From assembly GCA_049999725.1 (NCBI GenBank), contig JBNGIS010008315.1, positions 58,877 to 118,346 of the forward strand: 59,470 nucleotides of DNA, written 5' to 3'. The stretch's first letter is position 1, and each line of letters begins with the position of its first letter. Made by a program: the position numbers and the translations under genes. Below are positions 35,154-45,476 of this stretch, piece by piece. The notes under the pieces are model-generated. The model made no database searches and was not told where the DNA came from. It was given only the letters and a program-made list of their open reading frames with translations. The stretch is from Haplomitrium mnioides. Its lineage: Eukaryota; Marchantiophyta; Haplomitriopsida; Calobryales.

Positions 35154-35902
35154 TTTGCACACAAATTTGAGTTTTTCTTGAACACTTACTGTCCATCGAA
35201 TTCCAAAATCTCGACGTTTCTCGTTAGGAAATCGATTCAGAATCGATGGAAACTTCGGTCCAGTACCGCATTGCTAACTGTTTTTTCAAGGGAAAGTTAA
35301 GGCAACTTAAGGCGGGATTGAGAAAAGTACAAGGTACTTTTTATTCCGAAGCCGTGATGCACCACAATTACGCTGACAACGCGGAAATCCGTACACATGA
35401 ACAAATTATACGCAGGAATCAATGGTGACATGACGTCCGTGCATCCATCGATTGGGGGCGCATCATCGTAGGCAATACCAACTTGTGGGCTTGGGAGCAT
35501 TCTTCTGGCTGAGAATTTTCTCTTGGTGTGACAATATGTGAGAGTTGATGGAATGCTGCAGAGGAATCATTTGGACAGCATCTGAATGCTCTTGATTCAT
35601 CGGGTAATTTTTAACTTTCTTGATGTTTTCTTCAAGAAATTACTCGTCTTGGAAACAACCTATGGATCTTTCCCACTTCGGCATCTGGACGAATTTTCAG
35701 CTGTTCTGTACTTCAATTGTTGGTGGGATTTGAACTAGTTTCTCGGCAAGTAACACCTTGTAATTTACGGCGACTGCAATTCAAGTATCACTGCACTTGC
35801 GTGTTTCGCACCAAGAAGTGAAAGGAGCATAACAGAAAGTGCCTTCTACACCTGATTACAGGAACTGGTTGAAGCTTGTAATCCTTTGAGAGAAGGGTGT
35901 CG

Positions 35903-38900
35903 ATGGCAGAAGTTCATGTCAGCAACATTCCTTATGGAGCATCCGATGCTCGTCTACTTGAACTGCTAAGAAGCGAAATTGGGGTCGACGAAATAATATC
36001 ATGCGAAATGAAACGAGATAGGTACGCCTTAAGGCACAAGGGTTACGGATTTGTGAAAGTTTCAGATGAGGCTGTAGCTCAAAGAGCCATCCTTTTGGCG
36101 TCACTTAGAAGACTTGTGATTGACGGTCGAGTCTTAAAAATAAATCCTTCTCGAAGACCTGTGAGACTGAGACCTGAGATCAATACCATTAAGCTTGAGG
36201 GTTCAACAATCAGCATGGGCTGTCGAAGGAGAAACGTTTTCAGCGCGTTCTGGTCGATAGATACAAGATGTGAGATCGAGATCGAATTTGGAAATCCGAA
36301 GATCTTAATCATTATCGACTATGATCGTTGTAATGACTACAAGCTGGAGTTTCCATTTAGGTACATACAGCAGGTGCTCAATGTTGTCATCAAGGGCAAG
36401 GAGGCCAACTGCTCATTGCTCTTGGAGGTATGATCCTTGCTGGGCTCCATGGGATTCTGCTTACAATGAAGCCAGTGGCTGTCGATTTTTCGTGTTCGTT
36501 GAAGTAATACCTGAGCTTTGTGAGAAGTATGATGCATGTATCCCATAACTTGCTGAGTATTCAGAAATTTCTTTCCCACACGAATAGGGGAATCAAATTT
36601 GTGTTCAGTTTTTGTTCCTTGGCTGATTATAATGTTGTTTGATCATTTGCAGATCAAACACGTGCCACATATCTTTCACCGGCCGCACCCTACTGATATC
36701 GACGAATTGCTCGGCTCTTGGATCCTCCGTTCGGATCAAATAGAGGAGTGGCCTCGGGCTCAAAAAGAATTGCCTTGGGCAAGGACTGTGGATTTTAGTA
36801 CATCAAAATGCATGGGGCAGTCGATGGCTTACTTAATTCAATTTTGTAACACAAGCCAGGATGCTCTGTGTGCTGTTTTGAGGGAGCTCGAGGCATTTCG
36901 CATAGCTCCATCGTTGAAGACAGAAGCCCTCAAAGTTAAGAAGGCCGATCCATTCGCGACTTCGCAATTTCTCGGGCACTTTTTGCGATTGCCTCAGCGT
37001 TATGAGACATATGGACAGCGAGGTGGAACTCTTTTCCAACTCGTGTACAAGCTGAATCAGCTTGTCCAACTTGGGACTATTCCTGGCCTAGCATTATCTG
37101 AAGAATTCTATGACAAGTTATTTGGGGAGCCTCCTGAGCTCGCCTTGACGGTACTACAGAGATTGAATCCGTCGCGGGGACAAGTGTGTGAGGATCCTTT
37201 GAAGTGGTTCAAAAAAACTTGCAAGCAATTCCACAAAGGAAAGTCTCGACCAATATCAGCTTCTGTGGAACTTGACGAAGGGCAAATGTGGGTAAATCGC
37301 CTGATGGTAACGCCCACGAAGGTTTACTGCATGGGCCCTGAGGCTGAGGTATCCAACAGAGTTACTCGGCAATTCATGCATGTGAAAGACAACTTTCTCA
37401 GGGTCACCTTTGTGGAAGAAGATTTCTCCAATCTTCCGTCAAATGCTCTTGTGGTGTACGGCGTTGGGAATACTTCGATCTACACGAGAGTGTTAGAGGT
37501 GCAGAAGGCAGGTTTCAATTTCCAGGGGAGGCAATATCATTTCCTTGCCTTCTCAGCTAAGCCAACTTCGCGAGCAATCTTTCTGGATGTTCGCCAATAC
37601 AGATAGCATCACTGCGGACAGCATCAGATCGTGGATGGGGGACTTTTTAGGCATAAGAAATGTCGCAAAATGCGCAGCACGAATGGGACAATGCTTCTCG
37701 TCGTCCACCAAAACGTTACCAGTTCATAACCACGAGTTACTGCAGATGGCTGACATCGAATTGAACGATTCTTGTAACAAGTACTGTTTTTCCGATGGCA
37801 TCGGGCAGATATCTCGCGCGTTTGCTGCAGAAGTTGCGGCCATATGTGGATGCTCTGGTATAGTTCCCTCAGCATTTCAGATCCGTTATGGTGGCTACAA
37901 AGGAGTGGTCGCTGTGAACCCTCACTTGCGTGCACCATTCAAGCTGGGGTTGAGGCCCAGCATGAAAAAATTTAATAGCACGAATGTAGATCTTGAAGTT
38001 TTGAACTGGACCAAACCTTTTCCTTGCTATCTCAACCGTCAAGTGGTTGTGCTGTTGTCAACTCTTGGGATAGCAGATGAGGTGTTTGAGAGGAAGCAGC
38101 ATGAGGTTCTTTGGAAGCTCGATGAGCTTTTGAATAGCAGAGCAACGGCATTGGAGCTCCTGCGGATTGCGAACTCCACACATTCGGTAGCTATGGAAAT
38201 GCTTAAAGCTGGTTACAGTCCGCCGGATGAGCCATTTTTGCGGAGTTTACTCTGGGCCTTCCGGGCATCCCAGTTGCTGAACCTTCGTCTGAAGGCGAGA
38301 ATCCTGGTGACGGATGGCAAATGTTTGATGGGATGCCTGGATGAGACAGCCACGCTAAACTACGGTGAAGCTTTTGTACAGATTTCTTCCCTTCCTGTCG
38401 GAGGCATCGATACTCAAGACCGCGCAAGCCCAACGGATCGTGGATCTGTCATCACAGGAAAGATTGTGGTGGCGAAAAATCCATGTTTGCACCCTGGTGA
38501 TGTGCGTGTTCTCAAAGCTACGAATGTTCCACAATTGCGGCACATGGTGAACTGCATCGTATTTCCCCAACGTGGTCCCAGGTTAGCAAAGTTCCATCGC
38601 ACCTGCATGTGAGACTTCCTGATTGCGATCTGTCTTGCAAGTACTAAGAAATTCTTTGTACGCTACAGGCCACATCCAAATGAATGTTCGGGAAGCGATT
38701 TGGATGGTGATCTTTACTTCGTGAGTTGGGATCAGGAGTTGATCCCGCCAGTGGTTGATTCCCCGATGGATTACACCCCACCAGCAGCGGCTGAAGTCGA
38801 CCATCCTGTGACGATTGAGGTTCGGAAGATTGTGCATGTGCATTCTGCAGTCAATTTGAAGGCGGGATGTTTCGCATCTGCATATGTCTGAAATCTTTGG

Positions 38901-39833
38901 AATTGGTATTGAAATTTTTTGACAATTCCCTGGCATTGTGCTTCTCAGGAGATACAGGTGTTCCTAGCTGACTACATGTCCAGTGATAATCTTGGTGTGA
39001 TATCGAATGCGCATACTGTACACGCGGACATGGAGGACGACATGGCTCGAGATCCGAAGTGCCTAGAACTCGCAGAGCTCTTTTCGGTGGCTGTCGACTT
39101 CTCCAAGACGGGCATCCCAGCAGTCATGCCTACAAACCTGCGTCCATCCGAGTATCCTGACTTCATGGAGAAGGACGACAAAGTATCGTACAAATCGACC
39201 AAAATTCTTGGTAAGCTCTACCGGTCGGTGAGGGGAGTTGAGGAGGATGAGGCTACGTCCAGCACAGTCTATATGTCCACAAGAGAAGAAATTGTGGAAG
39301 CGTTTGATGCAGATCTGATGGTGACTGGGTTCGAGGACTACCTGGATGAAGCTGACGCTTGCAAAAACGAGTACGATTGCAAGCTTTCAGGACTGATGAA
39401 CCATTTTGGCATCGACACTGAGGCTGAGGCTGTAAGTGGCAGCATTTTAAAGCTGCACAGATCTAACGGCGGTAAGAGACTTGGAGAGGTCAGGGAGCGC
39501 ATTAGCTTGGCCGTAAGATCTTTGAGGAACGAAGCTCGCAGTTGGTTCGCTACAGGTTTTCCGCTGCGGACAACCTACAATCCTGCTGCCGCCGATGACC
39601 CGTTGCGTTTACCAGAAGAAGAAGAATTTGCCAAAGCTTCGGCATGGTATTATGTGACATACCACGCAGACTATCTTTCTCAGTCGCAGGAACGTCAGCA
39701 CGAGTCGGATAACATTCACTTGCTGAGCTTCCCATGGGTAATGTCTGATAAGCTTTTGGCCATAAAAAACAAGGCAAGGGCAAGGCGACGTTCATCATCA
39801 ACCGCATTCGCAAGACATGTCGCCTTGGTCTAA
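35903..39833 (+). CDS. RDR1-like: RNA-dependent RNA polymerase, RDR-alpha class (RDR1-like), 4 coding exons, one apparent frameshift
   Basis: Copies single-stranded RNA into double-stranded RNA that Dicer-like enzymes cut into small interfering RNAs for silencing and virus defence (family knowledge). Coding exons: 35903-36427, 36653-38581, 38669-38819, 38949-39833 (TAA). All introns are GT-AG and phases join correctly. An N-terminal RRM has VHVSNI (residues 4-9) and KGYGFVKV (46-53). WARTVDFSTSKCMGQS resembles RDR1. The catalytic DLDGD lies near residue 828, spelled across 38697-38711 in PHPNECSGSDLDGDLYFVSW. The C-terminal part has VDFSKTGIPAVMP, YPDFMEKDDK and FEDYLDEAD. Length is about 1160 codons, near the usual 1110-1200. 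One extra base at 37553-37562 shifts frame between LAFSA and SQLREQSFW. The rest is undamaged, so this is an assembly error or a recent mutation. RDR2/RDR6 cannot be fully excluded. The GTG at 35897 is not the start. Confidence 0.93.
36428..36652 (+). other. RDR intron 1
   Basis: Donor GAG|GTATGA at 36428, acceptor TTTGCAG|ATC ending 36652, phase 0. Splicing joins LLLE to IKHVPHIFHRPH, which fits the family spacing. Confidence 0.85.
38582..38668 (+). other. RDR intron 2
   Basis: Donor CCCAG|GTTAGC, acceptor GCTACAG|GCC. The split codon AG/G gives Arg and recreates GPRPHPNECSG just before the catalytic loop. Confidence 0.92.
38820..38948 (+). other. RDR intron 3
   Basis: Donor ATTGAG|GTTCGG, acceptor CTTCTCAG|GAG, phase 0, giving VTIEEIQVFLADY. 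Confidence 0.92.
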
Positions 39834-40019
39834 TGTCAATTGCTTGGGTATGTACATATAAAGCACAATTTTGTTAATAGTCGATACCTCTCTCGGTCTT
39901 GAAATCGTTGCACAATCATCTCAATGTTGTCTATGGATTGCGAGGAAGCTGTTGCATCTCATAGGAGTGCTTTTGCAGTTCCAGAGTTGGCGAAATTACT
40001 CTATTACCCTAATCGAGGA

Positions 40020-40525
40020 TTACGGTATAAAGTATTAGCATTAATACTAGTTTATTAGCATTAATACTAGTTAGCTTAATAAGGGGCTTAAGGTTATAGT
40101 TATAAACATCCTATATATCAGGATAGTAGAGAAATTCATGTTTATGTAGTCTCGAGACATATTCACGTTGGTTGTATTAAATGTAGATAATGTTGTTATC
40201 GGTAAATTGTATGTTGTATTAAATGTGGATAATGTTGTTATCCCTAAATTGTATGTTCACTTAATGTCAAATTGAGATGTTATTTTAAACAATTTAGTGA
40301 TATATTTAGAAATGGAAGAAAAATCTTGAACTCTTAGATTGATATTTTTGTGATTTTTTGTGTGGTCAAATCTTTCTTTTAAGTACTCAATCTTGAAAGA
40401 GTCAAAGAGACGGTGCTTGAGTAAGACCAAGGCTTTGGCTTTATGTTATAATGTTATGTACTCATATGTAAGGATTGTGGTCTCCAATCTCTTAGAAACC
40501 CAAACGGAATGTTGCATTGAGTGAC
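40020..40525 (-). pseudogene. gag: copia-3 gag, distal part
   Basis: The minus strand reads LKERFDHTKN, NINLRVQDFSSISKY, KLFKITSQ and later TFNTTNVNMSRDYINMNFST, collinear with copia-1/2 Gag (RFDHIKTIHL, LRVQDFNSISKYNSELLRI, TFRPSNMILSTQYMNMNLRT). A tandem duplication of about 43 bp lies at 40171-40257. Stops are present. Confidence 0.8.
40521..40525. repeat. Target-site duplication, left (GTGAC) of gypsy-2
   Basis: GTGAC here and at 45416-45420. Joining the flanks restores the copia-3 gag reading NYLSWS. Confidence 0.92.
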
Positions 40526-41123
40526 TTTAACATTACACATACATTACATGTCAAAAATTAGCACAAACATAACACATACAAGATTAGCGCATAAAGAACT
40601 TCAAGAACACACAAGTTTTGAGATAACTAACAAGGTTTTTTCTTTTCTTTATATACTAAATGAAAAACACTTTGTTTACATAGGTGACAAAACCCCATTG
40701 CTTTCTTTTATATCCTTTTCTAATTGGACCACCTTTTTTTCTCTCTCATTGATTGGACCATCCTCTACTTTTATTCTCCTTCTTCCACGTGTTCTTATCT
40801 TTAGAGCCTTCCATTTCTCTTTAGTTCTTCTTTTGCCATGTGTCCTTATCTTAGAACCTTCTATTTGCTTTAATCCTCCGCTTGCCACGTGTCTTTATAC
40901 TCTTCTAAAGTGCCATTTCTTTCACTTTAATTCGTTGACTTCCTCTCCTCTTGCCATGTGTCAATAACACTTACTTTAATTCGTTGACTTTCTCTCCTCT
41001 TGCCACGTGTCACTTTCTCTATAATAGCGCTCTCTTTTTGATACTCAAACTTAGTAATGGCTTTCTAGATATAGTTGTTGCTATTTTTTTAGTTGTTGCT
41101 TACTAAAGTTAGTGACCGCTACA
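40526..41123 (-). repeat. gypsy-2 3' LTR with G-box/ABRE-like repeats
   Basis: 598 bp. In element orientation it has five GACACGTGGC or decayed GACACATGGC motifs (plus-strand positions near 40785, 40835, 40884, 40953, 41003) spaced 35-70 bp. They are upstream of TATATAAAG (near 40650), a promoter-like arrangement. Confidence 0.9.
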
Positions 41124-41140
41124 ATACTCCCCCCTTTTAA
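41124..41140 (-). other. gypsy-2 polypurine tract
   Basis: The minus strand reads AAAAGGGGGGAGTAT just before the 3' LTR. It matches the gypsy-1 tract. Confidence 0.85.
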
Positions 41141-42683
41141 GAGGCAACGTCCTCGTTGCAAGGAAGAGAGGTCTCAAAAGATTGAACAAACGCGGATGCG
41201 TTAGCCAAATTCTCCAAATGCTCCCAAGTAGCTTCATAAAGTGGGTAACCTTTCCAACGAACCAAATATTCGACAGTCTCACGACGACCACGACGCCGTG
41301 TACGTTTCTTCAAGAGTTGTTCCACCTCAAACTCTTCATGACCATCAATAAGGTCAGGTGGTGGAGAGGGTTCTTAAGTACTTGTAAAAGAGGAAGAACG
41401 AGGAACAAAAGCCCATAATAAAAAGACATGAAAGACTGGATGAATCTTCATGTGAGAGGGTAAAACCAGCTGATATGCCACTTCATCAATACGAGCAGAG
41501 ATAAAAAAAAATGGCCAATAAAGCGAGCGCTAAGCTTGCGAGAATGAAGAAAAGGAAGATTGGAAGTGGAGAGCCAGACTTGGTCACCTACAGCAAAAGT
41601 CACCTTGCGACAATGAGCATCCGCATATTGTTTTTGCCGATTACGAGCCACTGCAAGGTTTTCCTTGGCTCATCGAATGCCATGGTGTAGATGATAAAGA
41701 AAATCATTAGCTGCTGGACTCTTGGAGGTGGGCGGTGATGCCGAATGAAGACTAGAAATCGTGGTTGGATGCTCATCGTACATCAAGAAGAAAGGTGTAG
41801 CTCTTGTAGAATTGTTGATAGAGTTATTGTAAAAAAAACTCTACAATGGGCAGTAGCCAATCCCATTCCGTTTGTTCTTCCAAGGTAAATGCTCGCAACA
41901 TATCTTCAATGGTACAATTGGCCCGTTCAGTTTGACCATCCGATTCAAGGTGGTAGACAGTAGACATAGCCAATTTGGTTTTTAATAGACCAAATATTGT
42001 GCGCCAAAACATGCTGGTGAATTGAGTCCCACGATTAGAAATAATGACTTTAGAAAGACCATGATGAGAGTACATTGCTTCCAAATAAATGCGAGCTAAC
42101 TCAAGGGTTATCACTGACTTGGTCGTTGGACGAATATGGATCATTTTACTGAGTTTGTCTACAAAAACAACAATAGCGTCATAACCTATAGAAGTACGTG
42201 GTAACTCGTAGACAATGTCCATTCTCACATGTTCCCATCGTCGATTGGGGATGGGAAGTGGTTGTAATAAGCCTCCATGTTTAAGATTGGTAGATTTGTT
42301 CTATTGGCAAGCCAAACAACTTCGAATATATGCCTCCACATCTTGGTGTATTTTAGGCCAGTAATAAACACGTTGACGATTGTCCAATGTCTTCTCAATG
42401 CCAACATGTCCACCAATAGCAGAATCATGTGCTTTATGCAAAACTTCAGAGCGAAGCGGAATATTATTAGGGACCCATACCTTATTTTGGAAGAAAATCA
42501 AACCTCGCACCATTTTTACCAACTTTTGTTGTTGTGCAACAATTATCTCTTCATCTTCATTGACTGCGGCCAACATTTTTGACCACCATGTAGGATGTAT
42601 GACAACTTCTGACAAGATGTTGAGTTGAGGCATGCAGGTCAAAGCATTTGCAATTTGTTGTTTTCCTTTCACATACACTATCT
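41137..42683 (-). pseudogene. pol: gypsy-2 pol: RNase H end, integrase, chromodomain
   Basis: From the gap downward: RNase H end (IVYVKGKQQIANAL); HHCC zinc region (HKAHDSAIGGHVG ... CLACQ) within 42301-42683; integrase core 41824-42228 (MRMDIVYELPRTSIGYD; second catalytic Asp changed to Asn in ISNRGTQF; Glu kept in GQTERAN); a linker at 41448-41651; and a chromodomain at 41137-41325 (LLKKRTRRRGRRETVEYLVR, WKGYPLYEATWEHLENL). Chromodomains steer chromovirus integration to particular chromatin (family knowledge). Several frames are needed. Confidence 0.9.
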
Positions 42684-43083
42684 NNNNNNNNNNNNNNNNN
42701 NNNNNNNNNNNNNNNNNNNNNNNNNNNNNNNNNNNNNNNNNNNNNNNNNNNNNNNNNNNNNNNNNNNNNNNNNNNNNNNNNNNNNNNNNNNNNNNNNNNN
42801 NNNNNNNNNNNNNNNNNNNNNNNNNNNNNNNNNNNNNNNNNNNNNNNNNNNNNNNNNNNNNNNNNNNNNNNNNNNNNNNNNNNNNNNNNNNNNNNNNNNN
42901 NNNNNNNNNNNNNNNNNNNNNNNNNNNNNNNNNNNNNNNNNNNNNNNNNNNNNNNNNNNNNNNNNNNNNNNNNNNNNNNNNNNNNNNNNNNNNNNNNNNN
43001 NNNNNNNNNNNNNNNNNNNNNNNNNNNNNNNNNNNNNNNNNNNNNNNNNNNNNNNNNNNNNNNNNNNNNNNNNNNNNNNNNNN
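42684..43083. other. Assembly gap (400 N)
   Basis: Run of N. Frames reported across it are artefacts. Confidence 1.
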
Positions 43084-43211
43084 AAATCCTTCCATCCACC
43101 CATCAACTACAATTAATCCTCCATTTTTTTGTTTTTCTACCTGATATATTCAACTTTGTCGACTTTTTCCCTCGCATTTCTTCTTCATCCAAGCAAAATC
43201 ACAAGGTCTTT

Positions 43212-44173
43212 TTACTGATGCCCATCGTTTCCTTGACATTCTTGATCTCCTTCATTGTTGATATTGTGAAGAGGTCGTCGAAACACTTGCCCTTGATTGC
43301 GTCGTATCGCTTTGCAATTTGGTGCAATGTGTCCTATTCGGCCACAATTGTAGCATGTTCTAGTTTCTCGACTCTCCTCCATCCTCCTATCCGTAGTAAT
43401 ATGAGGCCCTCCTTGTTGGTGATTTGGGCGACTGAGGTCTCTTCTTCTTATGTTTCCCAACTCCATAGGTGTGGGGCCATAATTCCCTCCTGTTTCCATA
43501 ACGTCCCTTCAATTCTCTGCGTAAACGATATGGCTTCATTAACATCTTTTGGATTGTGCATCATCACTTCCCCTCGAATCTTTCTCTTCAATCCTTATAG
43601 AAACTTGTCAAGGGCCTCGGCTGAACTCATATCCTCAATTTGAACTTATAGGCTCCGAAACTCTTCAATATACCGTGCAACGCTTCATTGTTGCTCTAAC
43701 TCCCAAAGCTTGGTTCTTGTAGTTAGAATAGAGTCTACGGCTTTGAAGTTTTGTAGTAAACCTTCTTTTAGAGCACTCCACAATAGTTGTTCTCCTCGTG
43801 CATTTTTTTGCCGCTCCCATTCTTGTAGCCAAATGGATGCATGCTCAGTTAAAAATGACCTTGCAAATAATCTTTTCTCCAAATTTGAAGTATGCGGATA
43901 ATATGACATGTGAACCTCCATTCGATAAACCCACCCTTCTACAACACCAACCATGCGACTTCCTCTATAAGGCTCCACTTTACACGACTTGCTCATCTTT
44001 TGTAGAAAGGTTTCCCGACTTCCTTCTCCATTCTCTTGTTGTAGTCACATTTTTACCATTTCTCCCATCAGAATGTTTGTTTGTTGTTGACTTGCTATAA
44101 GAGCTACTTGAAGCTCTTCCAACTTGGCCATCATCCAAGCTCCTTCTTCCTGATTGCTAGAGTTCGCCTCCAT
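43212..44173 (-). pseudogene. gag: gypsy-2 gag
   Basis: Start ATG at 44173 (MEANSSNQEEGAWMMAKLEE). The capsid-like part at 43685-43996 contains RLFARSFLTEHASIWLQEWE, and the C-terminal zinc knuckle CYNCGRIGHIAPNC lies within 43212-43499. In-frame stops occur between the parts (for example near 44055 and in 43500-43684). The interval 44174-44820 is untranslated leader. Confidence 0.88.
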
Positions 44174-44820
44174 GGTTTTTCTGTCACAACTTAGCTACGA
44201 GCGACTTATACAAAAACAAATATATACACATTCCAATTATGTAGAATAGGTAAAATAAAAGGTTTAGTTGAGGCTAGCACTAACTCACAAAACCTCTCTC
44301 CAAACTTACAAACAAGGAAATCTCGTTGCGTTTGTTTGGGCGTTACTCGAATAGAAATATGGCACTTGGAGTTGAACTCGTTTAGAGAAGCTTGGTTCAA
44401 ATCCATTTTCTACCTACCATAAAACATAAATAAAACACTCCCACGTAACACCATAGTTTACTACAGGTAAGATAACATGCTCTCTTGATTCCATTACAAA
44501 AACCATAAAATCATCTCTAAAATTATACACTAAAAATTGACGAAAGAAATGTTTGTCAATGTTAAACACATGAATATTAAAGGGATTCAATAGAGGAATT
44601 CTATGAGGTACAAATGCTCATCTATCCATTAGCTATCATAGTATCAAGTCAAACTTCTTATCTTCATTTATAAAGGATGGGATATCCGCTATCCTTTATT
44701 CATGAAAACTTGAAAGTTTGACTCTCTTGGAGTTTATGCAAAGTGGAGATTCCACTACTCCAAGAGGTCTTCAGTGCTTCTCCAAAGAGGGATAGTCCAC
44801 ACTTCTTTAGAGAAGACCAA

Positions 44821-44832
44821 GCTCTGATACCA
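44821..44832 (-). other. gypsy-2 primer-binding site (initiator Met tRNA type)
   Basis: The minus strand reads TGGTATCAGAGC one base inside the 5' LTR, the classic plant initiator-methionine tRNA primer site. Confidence 0.92.
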
Positions 44833-44833
44833 T

Positions 44834-45415
44834 TGTAACACTACATACATACATTACACGCCAAAAATTAGCACAAACATAACACATACAAGAGTAGCGC
44901 ATAAAGAACTTCAACAACCCACAAGATAAGAGATGCCCAACAAGGCCCTCTCTCTTCTTTATATACTAAGTGAAAAGCACTTTGCTTACATAGGTGGCGA
45001 AACCCCATTGGTTCCTTTTCTATCCTTTTCTAATTAGACCACCATTTTTCCTCTATCATTGATTGGACCACCCTCTACTTTTATTCTCCTTCTGCCACGT
45101 GTCCTTATCTTTAGAGCCTTCCATTTCTCTTTAGTTCTTCTTTTGCCATGTGTTCTTATCTTAGAACCTTCTATTTGCTTTAATCCTCCGCTTGCCACAT
45201 GTACTTATCCTCTTCTAAAGTGTCATTTCTTTCACGTTAATTCGTTGACTTCCTCTCCTCTTGCCACGTGTCAATAACACTTACTTTAATTCGTTGACTT
45301 TCTCTCCTCTTGCCACATGTCACTTTCTGTATAATAGCACTCTCTTTTTGATACTCAAACTTAGTAATGGCTTTCTAGATATAGTTGTTACTTACTAAAG
45401 TTAGTGACCATTACA
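44834..45415 (-). repeat. gypsy-2 5' LTR
   Basis: 582 bp, plus-strand TGTAACACTACATAC...GACCATTACA. Same G-box/ABRE-like repeat series as the 3' LTR (intact GCCACGTGTC at 45094-45103 and 45263-45272). Confidence 0.93.
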
Positions 45416-45476
45416 GTGACCAAGAGAGATAGTTGTTTTCTTCAATGATCAACTATTTTAAGTTTAATTTTTCCAT
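45416..45476 (-). pseudogene. gag: copia-3 gag, first codons
   Basis: ATG at 45476 on the minus strand, reading MEKLNLK, stop, then LIIEENNYLSWS. This matches the MEKLSFKSLTIEGDNYLSWS starts of copia-1 and copia-2. It is cut at the gypsy-2 target site. Confidence 0.88.

Larger units (their letters stand above)
40526..45415 (-). mobile_element. gypsy-2: Ty3/gypsy chromovirus, complete ends, internal gap
   Basis: 3' LTR 40526-41123, polypurine tract 41124-41140, pol/gag on the minus strand, primer site 44821-44832, 5' LTR 44834-45415, target duplication GTGAC. A 400-N gap (42684-43083) falls where protease and RT should be. The gap is too short for both, so either its size is nominal or the element is deleted there. 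Confidence 0.95.

Noticed and set aside
35246-35428. Short frame upstream of the RDR gene (METSVQYRIANCFF...)
   Set aside because: No family resemblance. More likely 5' UTR or promoter sequence.
35897-35902. GTG as the RDR start
   Set aside because: ATG at 35903 starts MAEVHVSNIPYG, the normal RRM beginning.
37450-37565. A small intron explaining the RDR frame change
   Set aside because: The possible GT...AG pair would remove FNFQGRQYHFLAFS, which is conserved in the family, so a one-base indel is simpler.
42301-43643. Long frames running through the N gap
   Set aside because: Their length is made of unknown bases. Only the outer parts (gypsy RNase H/integrase) are real.
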